This document shows positions 1 to 7,347 of a stretch of DNA of 36,493 nt, piece after piece (within the stretch, counting starts at the first letter, position 1; the number at the start of each line of letters is the position of its first letter). Below the pieces are notes generated by a model that saw only the letters and a list, made by a program, of their open reading frames with translations, searched no databases and was not told the origin of the DNA. This DNA comes from Candidatus Pacearchaeota archaeon (GTDB lineage: Archaea; Nanobdellota; Nanobdellia; Pacearchaeales; GW2011-AR1). Location: assembly GCA_023136775.1 (NCBI GenBank), contig JAGLQO010000026.1, forward strand, positions 1-36,493, in the 5' to 3' direction. The translations under genes and the position numbers were made by a program.

Positions 1-7
1 TTAAAAT

Positions 8-220
8 CTATTCTGGACAGCGCTCAGAAACGACTACATCTATAATAGCACAATAATCCTTAATCCTAAGTCTCCAAAGATTATTTCCTTTCAATTTTTT
101 AAGATAATGAAACGGATTCTCTCGTATAGAAAACATCTTCTTAGAAACCATTAGTTGATTCTCTTTTGACAACCTCTGAAAAAATTTATTAGCCAATCTA
201 GAAAATTCTAAAGAATACAT
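8..220 (-). pseudogene. RelE/ParE-superfamily toxin, C-terminus missing
   Basis: The 70-residue product matches the N-terminal two thirds of archaeal RelE-family mRNA-interferase-like toxins: an N-terminal 'MYSLEFSRLANKFFQRL' helix, then 'NPFHYLKKLKG' and 'LWRLRIKDYCAIIDV'. Family members are normally about 85-90 residues and end in a 'GHRxxIY'-like strand that holds catalytic residues. Here the frame hits TAG just after 'VVVSERCPE', before that motif. The remaining codons would lie beyond the window edge, so either a frameshift or a nonsense mutation is possible. Its start lies 1 base after the stop of the repaired antitoxin frame, the usual antitoxin-toxin order. Family assignment is from recognised pattern; loss of activity is inference. 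Confidence 0.6.
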
Positions 221-221
221 T

Positions 222-459
222 TTAACTCAACCTTAATCCTGCTTCTTTCATAACTATCTCAATAGGGACTGTGCCATGTTTTTTTTATATCTTCTAAAGC
301 TTCTTGAATCTCAACAATTTCTTTATTGGTCAATTCTTCATCCTCATAATCATCCACTACAAAATTAATCACTTCATCATAAGATTCCCTTTCGAATCTC
401 TTCAAAGTCTTCAATCTCTCAAGAGTATCAACACTAATCTGTATCGTAGTTTTCTTCAT
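222..459 (-). pseudogene. RelB-like antitoxin with one-base frameshift in a poly-A run
   Basis: The ORF track shows a 74-aa product ending 'DIKKTWHSPY', but removing one A from the 8-A run (plus-strand T run at 279-286) restores a frame that continues 'HGTVPIEIVMKEAGLRLS' and stops at 222-224, 1 base before the toxin ATG. That ending is typical of archaeal antitoxins paired with RelE. The likely start is the internal ATG at 459 ('MKKTTIQISVDTLERL', a ribbon-helix-helix-like N-terminus) rather than 483. The shift may be a real mutation, an assembly error in a homopolymer, or less likely programmed slippage. The product would normally bind DNA through the N-terminus and neutralise the toxin through the C-terminus. 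Confidence 0.65.
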
Positions 460-556
460 ACTATAACAAACTATAACTACCATATAAGACTTCTACTTCC
501 AACATTATCCCTCCTAGTATATAAATTATTAAATACTACACTAGATATGAAAAAAC

Positions 557-979
557 ATGAAAACGATTAGAGGACTAGGATCAGAACACTATAAAGAACC
601 ATCCGTAGTAATATTAGGACATTCGAATAGCGAAGAGGTAGCAACTATAGCTGGAGAATATTTGGGACTAGATAACGAAGATATGTATTCTAATAAAATA
701 AAATTTCTTGGCGAAACAAAAGAAATGGGAAACCTAGAAAAAAGTGCAAATACATTCTTCGAACATTTCGAAATAAAACTTCTTGCCAAGGGTGAACGTA
801 ATATAGTAGTTCAAAACAAAGGCGGAGGAATAAATATGAAACCAGATAATGGAAAAGTATACTACATCGACAAAATATCCCCAGAGAATAAAGGAGAAGC
901 CCAAATAACCCATACTAATATAGACAATACATATGTAACCATAGACAAAAAAGACTATATTATAGAACATCATCAGTAA
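557..979 (+). CDS. Hypothetical protein, 140 aa
   Basis: I do not recognise the family. The product is a soluble, mixed alpha/beta-looking protein with no signal peptide or membrane segment. An early hydrophobic strand 'PSVVILGHS' is followed by a helix, and a glycine-rich stretch 'QNKGGGINM' sits in the middle. The upstream region has a 'tatataaat' box near 519-527, roughly 30 bases before the ATG, compatible with a leaderless or short-leader transcript. It is divergent from the toxin-antitoxin pair and convergent with kae1. The codon pattern looks ordinary, so I believe it is a real gene, but no function can be assigned. Confidence 0.6.
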   Translation: MKTIRGLGSEHYKEPSVVILGHSNSEEVATIAGEYLGLDNEDMYSNKIKFLGETKEMGNLEKSANTFFEHFEIKLLAKGERNIVVQNKGGGINMKPDNGKVYYIDKISPENKGEAQITHTNIDNTYVTIDKKDYIIEHHQ

Positions 980-996
980 AATCAGTAATTAATTTT

Positions 997-1989
997 TTAT
1001 TTCCAAGTTACACTAACATCATCAGTTCTTTCTCTTGGAGCTATATCCACTTTCAATAAATCTTTTTCAAAAATTCCAGCCTTATACATTTTCAACCCCA
1101 AGTATCCAATCATTCCAGCATTATCAACCAACAAAGGACGTGGCGGACAAAAATATTTTACTCCTCGCTCCGAACACATTATTTTACACATTTCTTGTAA
1201 ACGAGAATTACAGGCAACTCCACCGCCTAGAAGCAATTCTTTTTTTCCAGTATGGGCTAACGCTCTTTCTGCCGCTTCAACGAGCATTGCAAAAATAACT
1301 TCCTGCAAAGAATAACTTAAATCCTTAATATCCTCACCCTTATCCAACAAATTTTTCAACTGAGTCTGAATCCCAGAAAACGAAACATCCATCCCCTTAA
1401 TAGAATATGACAACGGAATCAAACTATCTTTATTTTTGCACTCTTCTGCTAACTTTTGAATTTTCGGACCACCTGGGAACCCAAGTCCAGCATACCGAGC
1501 AAAAGTATCTATAAAATTTCCAACTCCTAAATCCAACGTCTCTCCAAAAACTCGATACTTTCCAGCCTCATATGCAATAATTTGAGTATTAGCTCCCGAA
1601 GCATAAAGCATAACAGGATCTGTCGCTCCAACGCTAGTTCCAATTTCTAAATGAGCAACACAATGATTAACTTTTATTAATGGAATATTTAGTTTCTCCG
1701 ATAAAGATTTCGCAAAAGCCATCCCTTCCAAAAGGCAAGGAGCAAGTCCTGGGGCATTTGAAAAAGCAATAGCTTCTAATTTATCCTCAAGTATACCAGC
1801 CTCTTTCAAAGCATCCTCAAACAATTTCGGAGCAACTTTAGCGTGATGTTTCCTAACTTCCATTGGAATCATCCCTCCTTTTTCTGTAGTATACATATCT
1901 CGAACATTACTAAAAATATTCCCCCCGAAATCCAAAACCGCAACACCAAAAGTATGCGCAGTTGTTTCAATTCCTAAAATATATTTCAT
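997..1989 (-). CDS. kae1: Kae1/TsaD tRNA threonylcarbamoyladenosine transferase subunit
   Basis: A 330-residue protein of the ASKHA-fold Kae1/Qri7/TsaD family, the catalytic subunit of the KEOPS complex that puts the threonylcarbamoyl group on A37 of ANN-decoding tRNAs in the cytoplasm. Visible hallmarks are the N-terminal 'GIETTAHTFGVAV', the 'RKHHAKVAP' segment, the metal-binding 'HCVAHLEIG' motif, 'ASGANTQI', 'DLGVGNFIDTFAR' and the C-terminal 'LLVDNAGMIGYLG' aspartate. Length fits the stand-alone form; unlike many archaea it is not fused to the Bud32 kinase. Its first ~33 coding bases occur again upstream, between the start and the metallopeptidase gene, because a repeat has been inserted there, so its native promoter/leader has been displaced. 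Confidence 0.96.
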   Translation of the reverse strand: MKYILGIETTAHTFGVAVLDFGGNIFSNVRDMYTTEKGGMIPMEVRKHHAKVAPKLFEDALKEAGILEDKLEAIAFSNAPGLAPCLLEGMAFAKSLSEKLNIPLIKVNHCVAHLEIGTSVGATDPVMLYASGANTQIIAYEAGKYRVFGETLDLGVGNFIDTFARYAGLGFPGGPKIQKLAEECKNKDSLIPLSYSIKGMDVSFSGIQTQLKNLLDKGEDIKDLSYSLQEVIFAMLVEAAERALAHTGKKELLLGGGVACNSRLQEMCKIMCSERGVKYFCPPRPLLVDNAGMIGYLGLKMYKAGIFEKDLLKVDIAPRERTDDVSVTWK

Positions 1990-2134
1990 CCTATAAACCT
2001 TTTGGATTTAGCTATAGACGAGTGCTGGAGAACAGCGCAACAAACTCCTGTTACCCGTAACCCGTTACCTGTTACCTCGAGAAGTTTTACTTCTCGCGTA
2101 TGAGCAGTCGTTTCAATTCCTAAAATATATTTTT
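1987..2134. repeat. Repeat insertion with 35-bp duplication of the kae1 5' end
   Basis: The 35 bases at 1952-1986 (codons near the kae1 start) recur at 2098-2132 with 33 of 35 identical. Between them lies a family-I repeat: a small hairpin with 'cgcaacaa' (2024-2040), then 'ttacccgtaacccgttacc' repeats, then the hairpin 'cgagaagttttacttctcg'. The arrangement resembles insertion with a long target duplication, leaving a dead copy of the kae1 start next to the stop codon of the upstream metallopeptidase gene. Confidence 0.75.
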
Positions 2135-2608
2135 CTACCACTTTTTAACACTCTTAGCATATTCTTTTACTTCTTTTGCAGACATATAACACTCCTTGTA
2201 TTTTTCAGGATGACCATATTTATTCTTAAACTCATATAGTCCCTTTGCATAACCTCTATCTATAGCAATTTTATCCGCTACATTTTCTTCTATCGTCCTT
2301 GCTCCCCTAAAAGTCAAATATCTAAAACCTCTCCAAGTATACCCAAAAAAACCATAACTCTTAAAACCAACAATATGCCCAAGTTCGTGAGCCAAAACTG
2401 ATTCTATTATCTCTTCCGAATAATCTCTCATTTTCTTACTTATTTTTAAAATTGAAAATAAAAAAACATATGTAACTGCTGCTGAAAAATATTTACTAAC
2501 CCATTTACTCGCCTCAGAAATAAAAATTTTATTTTTCTTTAATTCAGGAAAACTTTTTCTGACTAATTCATCAACAATTTTCTGATAGTTTTTTTTATTT
2601 TCTACCAT
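2135..2608 (-). CDS. Small HExxH zinc metallopeptidase-like protein (copy B)
   Basis: A 157-residue protein with the zincin motif 'LAHELGHIVG' (HExxH, two zinc-binding His and the catalytic Glu) near the middle, and a downstream 'EENVADKIAIDRGYAKGL' helix whose E/D residues could supply the third zinc ligand. There is a moderately hydrophobic stretch before the motif ('AAVTYVFLFSIL') but no clear signal peptide. It is a paralog of the upstream gene: both start with a 'YxKIVxELVRxSFPEL' helix and end in 'KEVKEYAKSVKKW'-type tails. The ATG overlaps the upstream stop (ATGGTAG), suggesting translational coupling. Substrate unknown; the size is too small for a full M48 membrane protease. Confidence 0.75.
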   Translation of the reverse strand: MVENKKNYQKIVDELVRKSFPELKKNKIFISEASKWVSKYFSAAVTYVFLFSILKISKKMRDYSEEIIESVLAHELGHIVGFKSYGFFGYTWRGFRYLTFRGARTIEENVADKIAIDRGYAKGLYEFKNKYGHPEKYKECYMSAKEVKEYAKSVKKW

Positions 2609-3063
2609 TTCCCAATTTCCTTCGCATAAAGCTTGATTTCCTCATGAGACATAAATGTTTTATTCTTACACTTTGGATAAAGTTTTTCAAGTCGAATAGA
2701 AGAAAGAACTAAATATTTTGCATAACCCTTTTCTATAGCTAATTTATCCACCCTGTCTTCTTCATCTTTTCTTATCGGAGGATAAAACCAATAAATAAAG
2801 AAAAGAAAAAAATTCTTAAAAAAACCATACTTTCTACAAAATTCTGCATGACAAAGCTCATGAACCAAAATTCCTCGAATCTCATCAATTAGAAATTTTC
2901 TGCATAATTTATTAATTCCAACCCTATTGGTAATCGGCAAATAAATACCAAAAAGTTTCGAGAACTTCAATTCAAACACTTTTGGAATATTTTTTTCCAA
3001 TTCAGGGAAACTTTCCCTAACTAACTCATTAACAATTTTCTTATATTTTTGTTTATAATTCAT
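2602..3063 (-). CDS. Small HExxH zinc metallopeptidase-like protein (copy A)
   Basis: The ORF track begins at 3159, but homology with the downstream paralog ('YKKIVNELVRESFPELE') and a TATA-like 'tttaaattt' about 20 bases upstream support a start at the ATG at 3063, giving about 153 residues. It carries 'LVHELCHAEFCRK' (HExxH) and a helix 'EEDRVDKLAIEKGYAKYL' in the same position as the paralog. A hydrophobic aromatic segment 'FFLFFIYWFYPP' lies after the motif and might touch a membrane. Divergent from disA with a 71-base shared promoter region. The pair looks like a tandem duplication; function beyond zinc-dependent hydrolysis is not inferable. Confidence 0.75.
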   Translation of the reverse strand: MNYKQKYKKIVNELVRESFPELEKNIPKVFELKFSKLFGIYLPITNRVGINKLCRKFLIDEIRGILVHELCHAEFCRKYGFFKNFFLFFIYWFYPPIRKDEEDRVDKLAIEKGYAKYLVLSSIRLEKLYPKCKNKTFMSHEEIKLYAKEIGKW

Positions 3064-3105
3064 AAAATATCTAAGATTATTAAATTTAAAAATCTTCACA
3101 TAAAC

Positions 3106-3113
3106 TATAAATA
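3106..3113 (+). promoter_or_regulatory. TATA box of the disA operon
   Basis: The sequence 'tataaata' lies 22-29 bases before the disA ATG with no Shine-Dalgarno sequence in between, the spacing expected for an archaeal leaderless transcript. Confidence 0.6.
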
Positions 3114-3134
3114 CTAAACTGTATTTTCTACAAT

Positions 3135-4178
3135 ATGGTCGCGGACAAAGAGAAAACATTCTTAGATTTTATAAAATTAGTCTCACCAGGAACTTCCCTT
3201 AGAACCGTAATTGATGATTTAGTTAGATCTGGACTTGGGGCGTTAATAGTATTTGACACAAAAGATTTTCAACAAAAAAACTTAAGCGAAGGAGGATTTA
3301 GAATCAATTGTAGATTTACAGCCCAAAAACTTTTCGAGCTTTGTAAAATGGATGGAGCAATTGTTGTTTCTAATGATCTTAAAAGAATTTTACATGCAAA
3401 TATGTTAATGATTCCAGATAGCTCCGTTCCCTCAATTGAAACTGGAACCAGACATAAAGCCAGTGAAAGAATAGCGAAACAAGCTCATACATTTGTAATA
3501 GCAGTATCTGAACGAAGGAAAAAAACAACCCTTTATTACGGATCTTCTAGATATTATCTAAAAACAACTGACGAAATAATTAGAACAATAAGCCCAACTC
3601 TGCAAGTTTTAGAAAAACAAAAAGAAACATTAACAGAACATGTGAACAACTTGAATATTTTGGAAATGTCTGATTTAGTTTCGGTTGGTGATGTATGTAA
3701 AGTAATTCAAAGAGCAGAAATGATTTTAAAAATTTCTGAATCCATTAAAAGAAGTTTCACCGAACTTGGAAAAGAAGGAAATATTATGCATATGAGGTAC
3801 AGAGAACTTCTTCGTGGAGTAGAGAAAATTGAAACTGAAGTTTTAAGAGACTATTCTATCATCCCAATTAAAAGATCAAAAACTCTTCTTTCAAATTTGA
3901 CTTTCGATAACTTGTTAGATAAAGATGCAATTGCAAGATTCATTTTCGAAAAACCGCTAGAAGAAAGTATAAGTCCAAGGGGATATAGATTTTTATCTCA
4001 TTTGACACTTTCAATGAAAGAAATTTCTTTAACGGTTAAATCACTTGGAAACTTAGAAAATATTTTGAAAGCAGATCCCGTAGATTTAGAATTAATTCTA
4101 AAAAACAGAGCAAGTATCATTTGCGAAGAAATTAGAAATTTGCGAGAACAAGTTTTAAGTGGGAAGGTAATTTGCTAA
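3135..4178 (+). CDS. disA: DisA-type diadenylate cyclase (cyclic-di-AMP synthase)
   Basis: A 347-residue protein with the layout of bacterial DisA (about 357 aa): an N-terminal DAC domain (residues ~8-140), a helical linker, and a C-terminal helix-hairpin-helix region ('LGNLENILKADPVDLELIL'). DAC motifs are clear: D73-G74-A75 in 'KMDGAIVV', and 'ETGTRHKASERIAKQ' at 102-116 in place of the usual 'TGTRHRTAERV'. The third position of the RHR triplet is Lys rather than Arg, a conservative change in the ATP-binding site. The enzyme would condense two ATP to c-di-AMP; the HhH part in DisA binds branched DNA. It overlaps a DHH phosphoesterase gene by one base (TAATG), so synthesis and breakdown are probably co-expressed. 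Start chosen by TATA spacing. Confidence 0.88.
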   Translation: MVADKEKTFLDFIKLVSPGTSLRTVIDDLVRSGLGALIVFDTKDFQQKNLSEGGFRINCRFTAQKLFELCKMDGAIVVSNDLKRILHANMLMIPDSSVPSIETGTRHKASERIAKQAHTFVIAVSERRKKTTLYYGSSRYYLKTTDEIIRTISPTLQVLEKQKETLTEHVNNLNILEMSDLVSVGDVCKVIQRAEMILKISESIKRSFTELGKEGNIMHMRYRELLRGVEKIETEVLRDYSIIPIKRSKTLLSNLTFDNLLDKDAIARFIFEKPLEESISPRGYRFLSHLTLSMKEISLTVKSLGNLENILKADPVDLELILKNRASIICEEIRNLREQVLSGKVIC

Positions 4179-5209
4179 TGTTAAACAAAAAAGAATTAGA
4201 TGAAATAAAAGAAAATTTAGAAATGTCTCAAAATCCATTATTCTTCTTCGATAATGATGTCGATGGACTCTGTTCATTTTTAATTTTAAGACGTTCAATC
4301 GGAAGAGGAAGGGGGGTTGCAATTAAATCTTTCCCAGATCTAAAAGAACAGTATACCAGAAAAGTTGACGAATTAAATCCAGATGCAGTTTTCATTTTAG
4401 ACAAAGCAGAAGTGAGCAAAGAATTCGTAGACGCGGTTGAGATGAAAGGAATTCCAATAACTTGGATTGATCATCACGAATCAAAAACAAAAAAAGCTGT
4501 AATTGAAAAAACATCTTATTACAATTCAATGCCAACAGCAGAACCAGTAACTTACATTGCACAAAAAGTTTTCAACCGACAAGAAAATTTATGGTTAGCA
4601 ACAATTGGCTGTATCAGCGACGTATATATGCCAGATTTTGCAAAAAAATTCGAAGAAAAACATCCAGAATTATTTAATTCAAAATTATCCGCGTTTGACG
4701 CCCTGCATGGAACTACAGTTGGGAAAGTTGCAAAAATGTTAAACTTCGGATTAATGGATACTATAACAAACGTCGTCAAATTAGTAAAATATTTATTTAA
4801 AGCTACAGATATTTATTCAGTAATTGAAGAAAATCAAAATACAAAGCAATTCCACAAACGAGCAAAAGAACTAAACGAATTTTTTAACAAGCAAATGGAA
4901 AAAGCAGAAGAATGTTTCGATAAAAATTCACCAGTATTATTTTTTAGCTATTCTGGAAACACTTCAATGTCTTCAGAAATCGCGAACAAACTTTTCTACA
5001 ACCACAAAGATAAGTTAATCGTCGTCGCTTTCAAAAAACCAGACAAAACAAACATTTCAATCAGGGGTAAAGATGCATTAAAAATAACATACAAAGCAAT
5101 TGAAGGAATTGAAGGAGCTACAGGTGGAGGACACGTTGAAGCGACAGGCGCAATGGTGCCAATCGACGACTTTGAAAAATTCAAAGAAAATATAATGGCG
5201 TATTTTTAG
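4178..5209 (+). CDS. DHH/DHHA1 phosphoesterase, candidate c-di-AMP or pApA hydrolase
   Basis: The track start is a TTG at 4172; the ATG at 4178, overlapping the disA stop as TAATG, is the better start and gives 343 residues. The N-terminal DHH domain shows 'FFDNDVDGLCSF' (metal-binding Asp residues), 'FILDKAEVS' and 'WIDHHESK' (the DHH triad). The C-terminal DHHA1 domain shows 'IRGKDALKI' and 'GATGGGHVEATGA' with the GGGH substrate loop. Families with this architecture include GdpP/PDE2-type c-di-AMP phosphodiesterases, NrnA oligoribonucleases and archaeal RecJ-like nucleases. No PAS/GGDEF or membrane segments are present, so it is a soluble stand-alone type. Pairing with disA argues for a role in c-di-AMP turnover; this is inference. 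Confidence 0.85.
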   Translation: MLNKKELDEIKENLEMSQNPLFFFDNDVDGLCSFLILRRSIGRGRGVAIKSFPDLKEQYTRKVDELNPDAVFILDKAEVSKEFVDAVEMKGIPITWIDHHESKTKKAVIEKTSYYNSMPTAEPVTYIAQKVFNRQENLWLATIGCISDVYMPDFAKKFEEKHPELFNSKLSAFDALHGTTVGKVAKMLNFGLMDTITNVVKLVKYLFKATDIYSVIEENQNTKQFHKRAKELNEFFNKQMEKAEECFDKNSPVLFFSYSGNTSMSSEIANKLFYNHKDKLIVVAFKKPDKTNISIRGKDALKITYKAIEGIEGATGGGHVEATGAMVPIDDFEKFKENIMAYF

Positions 5210-5226
5210 TAAAAAATTATTTCTAA

Positions 5227-5952
5227 TTAATAACAAGCTACCTGAGTTATCGGAGCACAACAGTCAAAATATGCTCTACTGCCATCTTTGCAATCATCCC
5301 AATCTTCCATGCCAAGTGTACAAAGAGTACTATATTCACAACAATCTATACCTTCTTCGCTCAACTCATGTCCTTCTGCAGTACAAGTAGTCATAAAAGT
5401 GGTCCGACCTCCACAAGTTGTTGTCTCTGTCCGCATCCAATCTTTATAACTTTTCCAGTCCAATGGACATGTTGTTCTATCGAATACACAAAAAGCATTA
5501 CTAAACCAAGTACTACTAATATCAATGCCACTTTCATAATCTATATCTCCCGTATAATAATTTTCATAATCCACTACCCCATTATAGTCTTTACAATTTG
5601 CATATGTATGATGATTATAGACTAAAGATGTATCAACTTCGTGTTCTTCTGGCCATACATCCCTACATTCGTCATTAAGACATATCTTAGAAACTATAAG
5701 CTTTAATACATTAATTTGATTTAAACCAGATTCCGTACTTTCTCCACATTCTAGTTTACCATTATAAATTTTCAAAATTTGATCATTAGAACAAGTATCA
5801 GGAATCGAAAATTCTCCCAAACTATGCCCCATAATCATAGGATTATTACCACCGAACGCTGTAACACCTACAGAAATAAAAGCTACCACTATAATAACTA
5901 TTATAAAATAGAATGCTTTATTTGATAAGTCAATATTAATTTTTTTTGTCAT
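5227..5952 (-). CDS. Cys-rich membrane-anchored protein, tandem paralog 1
   Basis: The ATG at 5952 is preferred over 6003 because the product then starts 'MTKKINIDLSNKAFYF', like its three neighbours. The protein has a short basic N-terminus, one membrane segment or uncleaved signal anchor ('FIIVIIVVAFISVGVTAFG'), then an extracellular part with many cysteines. Family landmarks are 'MGHSLGEFSIPDTC', 'LKIYNGKLECGE', 'KICLNDECRDVWPEEH', 'LVYNHHTYANC', 'TTCPLDWKSYKDW' and a terminal 'VACY'. The cysteines probably form disulfides outside the cell. It is the longest and most divergent of the four, with an added Cys cluster near the C-terminus. Function is unknown. Confidence 0.75.
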   Translation of the reverse strand: MTKKINIDLSNKAFYFIIVIIVVAFISVGVTAFGGNNPMIMGHSLGEFSIPDTCSNDQILKIYNGKLECGESTESGLNQINVLKLIVSKICLNDECRDVWPEEHEVDTSLVYNHHTYANCKDYNGVVDYENYYTGDIDYESGIDISSTWFSNAFCVFDRTTCPLDWKSYKDWMRTETTTCGGRTTFMTTCTAEGHELSEEGIDCCEYSTLCTLGMEDWDDCKDGSRAYFDCCAPITQVACY

Positions 5953-5993
5953 TTTGTGTTGTGTATTTTTATTATTTAATTTTAATTTATTTC

Positions 5994-6641
5994 TTAATAG
6001 CAACCTATTTCCTTTATGGGAGCAAAATATCGTTCATATTGATCATCACCAGGATATAGACAATTACAATATTCTTGTCTTGTATTACTAAAATCATGAA
6101 ATTTAGTGTTACATGGCTGAAATGAAGGATCAAAAGGAAAAGGAAGATGTTCTCTACAATCATCTATAGGGATGGTCGTACTCCAATCGAGGAATTGATT
6201 CCAGCCAGTTGGACATGTTGCTCCGTCAAACCTACAAAAGGAGTAAATATCATCTTTGTATATTTCTCCACCCATTTCTGTACAATTTATATCTGTGTGA
6301 TCACTGTAAACTAAAGGAATGTCAACAACATAATCATAAGGCCACCCTTCACTACACCCTTCCTCAAAACATATCTCAGAAACATTAAGCTGAACAACAT
6401 CGACTAATCCCGATGCTAAAGAATCATCATAGTCACATATTAACTCGCCGTTATAAAATCTCAAAATTTGACCATTATAACAATCTTCAGGAGATGCTAT
6501 TTCCCCTAGACTATGTCCCATAACCTCTGGAATATCTTCGGCCAACACACTAATACTAACGGATGCTATAACTCCTACAGAAATAATTATCAATAAGCAA
6601 AATACTTTATTTGATATTGTTATATTTATTTGTTTCTTCAT
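5994..6641 (-). CDS. Cys-rich membrane-anchored protein, tandem paralog 2
   Basis: 215 residues with the family layout: 'MKKQINITISNKVF', a membrane segment ('LLIIISVGVIASVSISVLA'), then 'VMGHSLGEIASPEDC', 'LRFYNGELICD', 'EICFEEGCSEGWPYDY', 'LVYSDHTDINC', 'YSFCRFDGATCPTGW' and a terminal 'EIGCY'. It lies 10 bases after paralog 3 and has no obvious TATA box of its own, so it is probably read from the paralog 3 promoter, with paralog 1 following after 41 bases. The central 'FCxFDGATCP' block is the best-conserved part of the family. Confidence 0.8.
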   Translation of the reverse strand: MKKQINITISNKVFCLLIIISVGVIASVSISVLAEDIPEVMGHSLGEIASPEDCYNGQILRFYNGELICDYDDSLASGLVDVVQLNVSEICFEEGCSEGWPYDYVVDIPLVYSDHTDINCTEMGGEIYKDDIYSFCRFDGATCPTGWNQFLDWSTTIPIDDCREHLPFPFDPSFQPCNTKFHDFSNTRQEYCNCLYPGDDQYERYFAPIKEIGCY

Positions 6642-6651
6642 TTTTTATTAT

Positions 6652-7311
6652 TTAATAACAACCCACCTTTGTTACTATTGCGTAAGCAGTTACATCTGTA
6701 CATACATAATTATCATTACTATTTTTTTTAACTTTCTGACCGTCACAACTTTCTATGCCTCTGTTCATGAATACATGACTTCCTGTTCTACAATCATCAT
6801 GGCAATCCTTACCCAAATAATTATCAATAACACCACTTCCTTCTGTTTCACTCCAACTTTCAAACTGAGTCCATCCATATGGACATATTGGTCTCTCAAA
6901 TTTACAAAAGGAATAAATGCTATCTTCGTATACTTCTCCCTCATATCTATCACAATCTATACTTGTATGTTCATTATATACCAAATTGGTTCTTTCAACA
7001 TAATCACGTGGCCATGTTTCTCTACATACCCCATTAAAACATATTTTAGTAGCATTTAATTGCGGCGTATCCAATTGATCTAAAACAAAAGAAGAGCTAT
7101 CTTCACATATTAATTTACCATTATATACCTTTAAAGCTTGATTATTTGAACAATCTGTAGGAATTGAAATAGATTCTAGACTATGTCCCGTATTAACTGG
7201 ATTGCTCCAATCAAAAGCACTGACTCCCACGGAAATAAGAATAGTTGCAAATAAAATTATTATAGAACAAATAATTTTATTCGATAAAGTAATATTAATT
7301 TGTTTCACCAT
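6652..7311 (-). CDS. Cys-rich membrane-anchored protein, tandem paralog 3
   Basis: 219 residues: 'MVKQINITLSNKIICS', a membrane segment ('IIILFATILISVGVSAF'), then 'NTGHSLESISIPTDC', 'LKVYNGKLICE', 'KICFNGVCRETWPRDY', 'LVYNEHTSIDC', 'YSFCKFERPICPYGW', 'GSHVFMNRGIESC' and the terminal 'VGCY'. Cysteines are mostly at the same positions as in its neighbours. It has its own promoter that is nearly identical to that of paralog 4. Predicted location is the cell surface, anchored by the N-terminal segment. Whether these are pilin-like, adhesins or receptors cannot be read from the sequence. Confidence 0.8.
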   Translation of the reverse strand: MVKQINITLSNKIICSIIILFATILISVGVSAFDWSNPVNTGHSLESISIPTDCSNNQALKVYNGKLICEDSSSFVLDQLDTPQLNATKICFNGVCRETWPRDYVERTNLVYNEHTSIDCDRYEGEVYEDSIYSFCKFERPICPYGWTQFESWSETEGSGVIDNYLGKDCHDDCRTGSHVFMNRGIESCDGQKVKKNSNDNYVCTDVTAYAIVTKVGCY

Positions 7312-7345
7312 CTTATTATGTATTGTTAACGATATATAAATATTT
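7312..7345 (-). promoter_or_regulatory. Promoter of paralog 3, matching that of paralog 4
   Basis: The plus-strand sequence 'tatgtattgttaacgatat' followed by 'ataaat' is nearly identical to the region before paralog 4. It holds a TATA box about 25 bases from the ATG and a 'gttaac' palindrome between the box and the start. Confidence 0.55.
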
Positions 7346-7347
7346 CT

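Noticed and set aside
304-570. Plus-strand ORF over the antitoxin
   Set aside because: Shadow of the antitoxin; its composition follows the opposite strand and it ends inside the next gene's start region.
3064-3134. Possible c-di-AMP riboswitch upstream of disA
   Set aside because: Only 71 bases, with a TATA box at leaderless distance; no room or structure for a riboswitch.
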